The notes below the pieces were generated by a model that did no database searches, was not told the DNA's origin, and saw only the letters and a program-made list of their open reading frames with translations. The translations under genes were made by a program, and so were the position numbers. 64,000 nt of DNA from Chlamydomonas sphaeroides (Eukaryota > Chlorophyta > Chlorophyceae > Chlamydomonadales > Chlamydomonadaceae): the NCBI GenBank assembly GCA_001662425.1, contig BDDC01000035.1:81002-145001 (forward strand), written 5' to 3'. The first letter of the stretch is position 1, and the number at the start of each line of letters is the position of its first letter. Shown here piece after piece: positions 58,961 to 64,000 of this stretch.

Positions 58961-61900
58961 ATGCGGTGGCCGCAGTGGCTATCTACTGCTCTGATGCTGC
59001 TGGCGCTGCTCTGTGGTTGCTCGGTGGCGAATCCGTATTACAACCTCAGCTTACTTGTGCCACAGGACTTTCGAACTTTGGAATATGCAGGTGCGCGTGC
59101 CGAGCGAGGTGTGAGGGGCCAACGTGTGTTCCAAACCTGCCACCCCCGCTTCCCCACCCCTGCCTTGCACTTGGCAGTGATCGGCAACCAGAAGGCAAGC
59201 GGGCGACGTGCGCAGGGCTCTCGTGTCGTACCGCGGTCACATGCACGCCATGCCAACCTGACTAAGTTTTGGCAGCGGCTCCCGCCGATTCGCAGTGTGG
59301 GACATCTTCGCTGTGGGAGTACATGACCAGCAGCCCTTACATCCGCAGCATGCCGTTGAAGGTGACCAGGTGTTGGGTCCACGGCTGAGCACATTGCTCC
59401 TTGTTGTTGGTCCCTGACGCACGCCTACGCACGCAAGCACGGCGTTTTATCCATCCTGCTGGCCCAAACCGTGCCGTCGTCCCCGACCGCACGCCCTGCA
59501 GGAGTTGAACCACTTCTCCACGGACAGCGTACCGCTCTACAATCGCTGCGAGAATAACGTGTCGGCGCTCATGTTTGATGCGGCTAAAACCCGGATGGTA
59601 GGCCCCGTCACCTGTCGCGTCACGGCCTGTACCCTATCCCGGCCACGTTCCACTAGCGGCTCCCCCTCACAGTCTCGCTGCCTCCTCAGGCCCTCGCTCG
59701 CCAAGCACGTCGCTCGCCCCCTGTCTCACCTGCCGAAATAGAAATAGAAATGGTTACGACTCGTGTGCAACACGTGTCGTTATATTCAGGAGGGCGGGCG
59801 TGTCTGGGGCGAACCACCACGCCCACCACCGGGTGTCTCACTTGCCGCCACCTTACGTGCCGCAGCTCTGGCGCACAAGTGCCAAAGTCAACCAGATGCC
59901 CAGCCACCTCCGCAGCGCCACAGTGCAGGAGCAGCTCAAAGACTTCAAGCTGGGCGACTGGTCGGTCTCAATGTTTGTAAGCCGCCCTGCGCCGGCGTGT
60001 TCGTGCCTTACGTGGATGGCGACCCGGCCATTTCCGCCGCCGAACCCTCACCTCCCACCCCCCCCACACACAGTGCTTACTATATGTCACCTATTTCGGA
60101 AAACATACGGGCGTGCTATGCCGCGTGTGGGTTCTATCTATTCTACTGTACCCTGCAACACACCACCGCCCTCACCTCCCACACACCCCGTCCATGCCTA
60201 CTGCTGGCCCACATGAAGACGTGCCTATGCTGCGCCAAAGTCCTCGTGACGCTGAACCCGGGGATAAAGGTGTGAGGGGTGTGAGGCTGTTGTGAGAGCT
60301 GTGCGGCGGCGCTGGCTGTGGGGCGGCGCTGGCTGTGGGGCGCGGGGGCGAACATACAAGCAAGGCGCGCACAGGAGGACGTGGACTTATCGTTTGCGCT
60401 CTCGTATGCGCCCCGCCCCGCCCGCCCCGTTCAGGTGGCGCTCCTGCTCAGGGACCCCGTTGAGAGGACGGTCAGTCGCTTCATGGAGCAGAAGGCCGCC
60501 GGGATGTTCAAGTGGGCGGTAAGAGCAGAGGATGGTGGATAAAACAACGCCGAAGTTACGATGTGTTGCACCGGTCTTCCGGGGGAGCCTGCAACCGGAG
60601 CGTTGTACAATTGTAACCTTGCCTGCGGCCATAGGCGGCAGACTGAAGGGCTTTGGCAGTAGACACGCAGCCCAGCCAGCGCGGGCAAGCAGCAGCATGC
60701 CCCATGCGCCCAACCCCGCAGTTGAGAAACCACACGCTGGCGAGCTTCGTGGATGAAGAGTTGGAGATCATACGGCAGTGAGAGCAGGCTGCGGCCGCCG
60801 TGCGGTCGGTATAGCAAGAAGCTGACAGCAGCCGGCGCTATTCGTTGGATAGTCGCCCCGCGGCTGCAGCTGTGTTCCGTGCCGGTGTTCCCCGCTGGCG
60901 TACTTGGGGGGCAGGGGCCTGGCCCATACCGGGCACGCCGACGCTTCAGCCGGCAAGGCTCGCGCCGGCTGGAGAGATACCGCAGCGGGGCCGGCAGCTG
61001 AAAGGGGACAGCGCTTATGGCATGCGGTGCTCAACGGACGGCAAGAGCACGCCGCAATGGGGCGGTACTCTTCTCATGTGTGCTGGGCACGCCCGCCGAC
61101 GCCCTCCGCAGGTGTCTGGAGCGGGTGGCCCTCAGCCGGCCCGCCGGCAACAGCCCGCGCCCGACGGACGACCCCACGCTGGTCGCGTACGGCATCAACA
61201 TGGATGCAGCGACCTGGGCGGAAGTGCAGTGCTACCAACATCGAAGTGGGTCCGCGGGGTATGGGGCCAGCGGCTCGGCTGCGGGGTGGGGCCCTGGCTC
61301 CCGGCTTTCTCGGCTGCGGCGCAAGAGCGGCCGTGTCACAGCGCACGGCCCTCCGCTACGAGCGAGCGGGCCAGGGCAGCGGGCCTACTCCGGGCGCGCG
61401 TGCCGGCCCGTGCCCTCACCTGCCTTCGCCTCCACCACCTCTACCCCATGCCCCCACATCGATTCCGGCGCTTGCGTACCTGGCAGACATCATTGGCTGG
61501 TCGGCGTACTCCCTGTTCCTTGAGACATGGCTCGCCACGATCCCCAAAGAGCAGGCAAGTGGAAGCGCGGGGCTCTGCGTGCTACATGTGTTCAGCGCAA
61601 CAGCCCTGCGGGAAGCAGCCGTGCTAGCTTGCGGAGGAGCCGTCAGGCCAGGCCGCCGCACAGCCCGGCATCCGCACGCACGCACAGACCCTACTGCCGC
61701 TACGCCAGAGGCGCTGCGTGGAGCGGACAGCCCTGCGGCACCAGGCTGCCCGCTGCCCCTGCCCGGCCCCGCAGTTCCTGCTGCTCTATACCGAGCACAT
61801 GGCGGCCGACGCCATGTCCGTCATACGTCCGCTAGAGGAGTTCATTGGCGCCCCGCGCCACAACTACAGCGAGAAGGTGGTGTCTACGGTCTTCAACCCC

Positions 61901-62394
61901 CGCGGCTGCTATGTAAGCATCCGTTGCCGGGGGCACTGTCGCCGCCGTACCGCGCTTGCTAGATCGCGCGGTCACGCTGACCTTCGTTGTGGTGGTGTTG
62001 GTGTGCTGCGGCGCAGCATTGGCAATGCGGAAAGACGGTTGATCAAGTGGCAGAGGTGAAGAGCCACATCAACACGACTTTCCTGGCCGAGGAGGAGGAG
62101 CGCAAGGTAGGGTGCCCCGACGGTACCCCGTCCTTGCCTCTGCATTCGCGGTCGCTAGCTCGGTGCGGATCCGTCGTTAATGCCGCGCTACCCGCCACAC
62201 TTAGGCCGGACGCTCGCGAGCTCGGCTTGCCCAACACTTGCATGCCAAACCACCGTCGGGTGCGTTCCCTGCTGCAGAGAGCATACGCGCAGCTGACCGA
62301 GTTGTACCGGCCCCACGTACGCCGGATGCTGTGGTTGGCCGACCAAGGCCGGATACCGCAACCGCCTGAGTCATGGCGGCTCACGTACGGGTGA
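58961..62394 (+). CDS. Secretory carbohydrate sulfotransferase
   Basis: Predicted Golgi enzyme moving sulfate from PAPS to a sugar. Exons: 58961-59090, 59276-59361, 59502-59597, 59866-59976, about 60219-60269, 60435-60518, 60722-60777, 61112-61245, 61487-61554, 61775-61912, 62017-62106, 62278-62394, about 387 residues. All phases close; only the start of the exon ending at 60269 is unclear. MRWPQWLSTALMLLALLCGC is a signal peptide or anchor. PAPS-site motifs: QCGTSSLWEYMTSSPYIRSM (5'-PSB loop, normally K.GTTSL), LKELNHFST (KE..FF-like), VALLLRDPVERTVSRFMEQK (3'-PB, LRDPVeRa.S). The C-terminal half has SAYSLFLETWLATIPKEQ, FLLLYTEHMAADAMSVIRPL and EEFIG, then a final LADQGRIPQPPESWRL. The intron after 61554 is GC-AG. 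Sulfated wall glycans are known in volvocine algae; the acceptor here is unknown. Confidence 0.86.
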
Positions 62395-62528
62395 AGCAAA
62401 GCCCGCCGTGTGTGTTTCACCTGATCGCGGCGGCGGGGCTGCAGGAACGTCAACCGCTTATGGGGATGCGGTCGTGTGAGGAGGGCTGGCTGGTCTTACC
62501 CCAGGACCTCAGGCAATCTGTCCGGCCT

Positions 62529-62533
62529 TGTAA
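62529..62533 (+). terminator. TGTAA poly(A) signal of sulfotransferase gene
   Basis: 135 nt beyond the stop codon, a typical volvocine spacing. Confidence 0.6.
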
Positions 62534-63057
62534 CGGTTGCATCGCGAACATTATAGATGCGGTACCTCTGTCAATGCACAGTGCGACACGACGCCGCCGG
62601 CTATGTGACGCAACTTGCAAGCAGTTGCGCGTGAGCTCCGGCTGGGTCTGGCTGTGATGTGCTCCGGCTGGACGCGACGGACCGGGTTGGCGCGCACCGG
62701 TTGGTGTACATAAGAAGCGGGCACGTGGCCATGTCAACCGGGAGTAGGCGCGGGCGGTGAACCTTGCGCTGCATGGCCCGGACGAGTCGTGTCGTGTGTT
62801 AACGGCGCCACACACCTCTCCCTGGCCGATGGCTTGCCACGGGCGCCCCCGCGGGCGGGCGGGCATCAATCACCCGGTTGCCCCAAATGAACCGACGCGC
62901 CCAACAACAAGCGCCTGCCTACCCAATGCATGCATGCCTCGCCGCCATCCCGCGCAGCCCCGCAGCGCCTGCCCTGCCTACGCCGCACATGCCAGCTAAC
63001 CTTTCACGTCGGAGAGTCAGATGTATCCCCAGTCATTCTTATTCCACAACATGCCAG
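62534..63057. other. Convergent intergenic region
   Basis: Between the ends of the sulfotransferase gene and the minus-strand partial gene. Nothing recognised. Confidence 0.4.
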
Positions 63058-63871
63058 CTACGGCCGTGGGCCCTGCGCGCCGGTACTCGCCGCCTCCCCT
63101 GCCAGCAGCTGCAGCGCAGCTCTGCACCTCTCCGCCGCGCTGCCGGCTAGGTCCTGCACCATCCCCGGCCACGGCCCTTGAGGCCGCCCCAAGCTGCCGC
63201 CGGTAGTCGCCGTGCTGCTGCCGTCGCCACTGGACACCTGCCGCGCCGCCGCCGCCTTGAGGTACCTCTCCAGCAGCAGCCGCGAGCCTCCCGCCGCCGC
63301 CAGGGAAGGGTGCAGCCGCAGCCGCCGCGCAACCAGCGCCGCCGCCACCGCCGCTTGCCGCTGCTCCGCAAGCAGCGCTGCCAGGCAAGGCAGCATGCAC
63401 CCGGCGGCGTCGGCGCCTGCCACCGACGCGTCGACGCTGCCATCGGCATCGGCAGTCGCGCCATTGGCTGTGACTTCCGCCGCATGCCGCGTGGCGCCCG
63501 AAACCGGCAGCTGCCGCACCAGTGACGGCAGCAGCGGGTGGCCCGCGGCAGCCAGCCTGGCGGCGTCGCCGGAGCGCACCAGCTGAGCGGTCAGCATGAC
63601 CGCTGCCGCGGCCGCAGACGGCGGTGCCGCAGCCAGCGCCTCCGGCGCCGGTATTGGCGCCGCCTCCAAAGCCTCCATCGCGCGAGCCCGCTGGGCCTCG
63701 TAGGGCGAGGCCAGGCCCAGGCACGCGGACGCCCAAGGCGCTACTGCGCCGTCAGCGGCGTTGCCGGCGGCGGCTACTAGCCGCTCGATGTCCGCTTCGC
63801 TTAGGCGGGGCGGCGCCGGCCGCTCGGGCCCACCGTCAGCTGACGGCGGAGCCGAGGATGGGTCCAACAGG
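63058..63871 (-). CDS. Ala-rich protein, last exon only (gene continues past right edge)
   Basis: A single 271-codon open exon starts after a strong acceptor (TCTTGTCCCACAG) at 63871 and ends at the stop at 63058. Upstream exons lie beyond 64000. The sequence is helical and Ala/Leu-rich: LSEADIERLVAAAGNAADGA, VAPWASACLGLASPYEAQRA, PCLLALL-like hydrophobic repeats, and a Ser/Thr/Gly-rich end (QVSSGDGSSTATTGG). It resembles the C-terminus of a large alpha-solenoid protein such as a vesicle-tethering factor, but I cannot name it. The plus-strand frames over it are GC-shadow frames. Confidence 0.6.
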
Positions 63872-64000
63872 CTGTGGGACAAGACGGTGGGTGAAAGCGT
63901 TGTGGAGAGAAAGAGTTGCCTTACAACAAACGATACCAGATGTGGGCGACTCGTGCCTGTGCGCGGGCGGCTGGGGGTGCGGGTGGGCAGACACCGCCGG

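Overview
The window looks like nuclear DNA of a volvocine green alga (Chlamydomonas/Volvox/Gonium group). It is visibly G+C-rich, every gene is split by many GT-AG introns of roughly 60-560 bp, several genes have the algal poly(A) signal TGTAA downstream, one enzyme starts with a chloroplast transit peptide, and retroelement debris fills the gaps. There is one 10-N assembly gap. No rRNA, tRNA, CRISPR or bacterial operon was found. I built the exon models by hand from splice sites, reading phase and domain continuity. In nearly every gene the exon phases close exactly, which is the main support for the models.

Layout: (1) 1-3350 (-) secreted GT90/CAP10-type glycosyltransferase, cut by the left edge and carrying a frameshift; (2) 4824-8688 (-) plastid argininosuccinate synthase, 12 exons; (3) 10533-12306 (-) TylF-type sugar O-methyltransferase with a signal peptide; (4) 14728-17048 (-) GT77-like nucleotide-diphospho-sugar transferase; (5) 18190-21668 (-) MKP1-type MAP-kinase phosphatase with a gelsolin-like region; (6) 25482-33250 (+) 24-exon GAF plus TKL protein kinase; (7) 35238-38768 (-) organelle-type helical-repeat/RAP-like protein; (8) 40625-45305 (-) GT61 glycosyltransferase; (9) 46951-52709 (+) 1411-residue Ala/Gln-rich helical-repeat protein; (10) 54140-55383 (+) unknown 216-residue protein; (11) 58961-62394 (+) secreted carbohydrate sulfotransferase; (12) 63058-63871 (-) last exon of an Ala-rich protein that runs off the right edge.

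Five of the twelve genes encode signal-peptide-bearing glycan enzymes: three glycosyltransferases, one sugar methyltransferase and one sulfotransferase. Methylated and sulfated glycans are known in volvocine walls and glycoproteins, so these could act together in the Golgi. That is inference from content and proximity only. The signalling genes (MKP1, TKL kinase) form a divergent pair separated by a 3.8-kb transposon graveyard.

The gaps hold three families of decayed mobile coding sequence: a Fanzor/TnpB-like zinc-ribbon remnant, a LINE reverse transcriptase broken by the assembly gap, and a Penelope-like reverse transcriptase piece. They also hold at least four short dispersed repeat families. 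Two small AT-rich insertions with target-site duplications sit inside introns. Gene-structure oddities include three GC-AG introns, a 13-nt micro-exon carrying the kinase DFG motif, and a triplicated exon/intron junction at the kinase catalytic loop.
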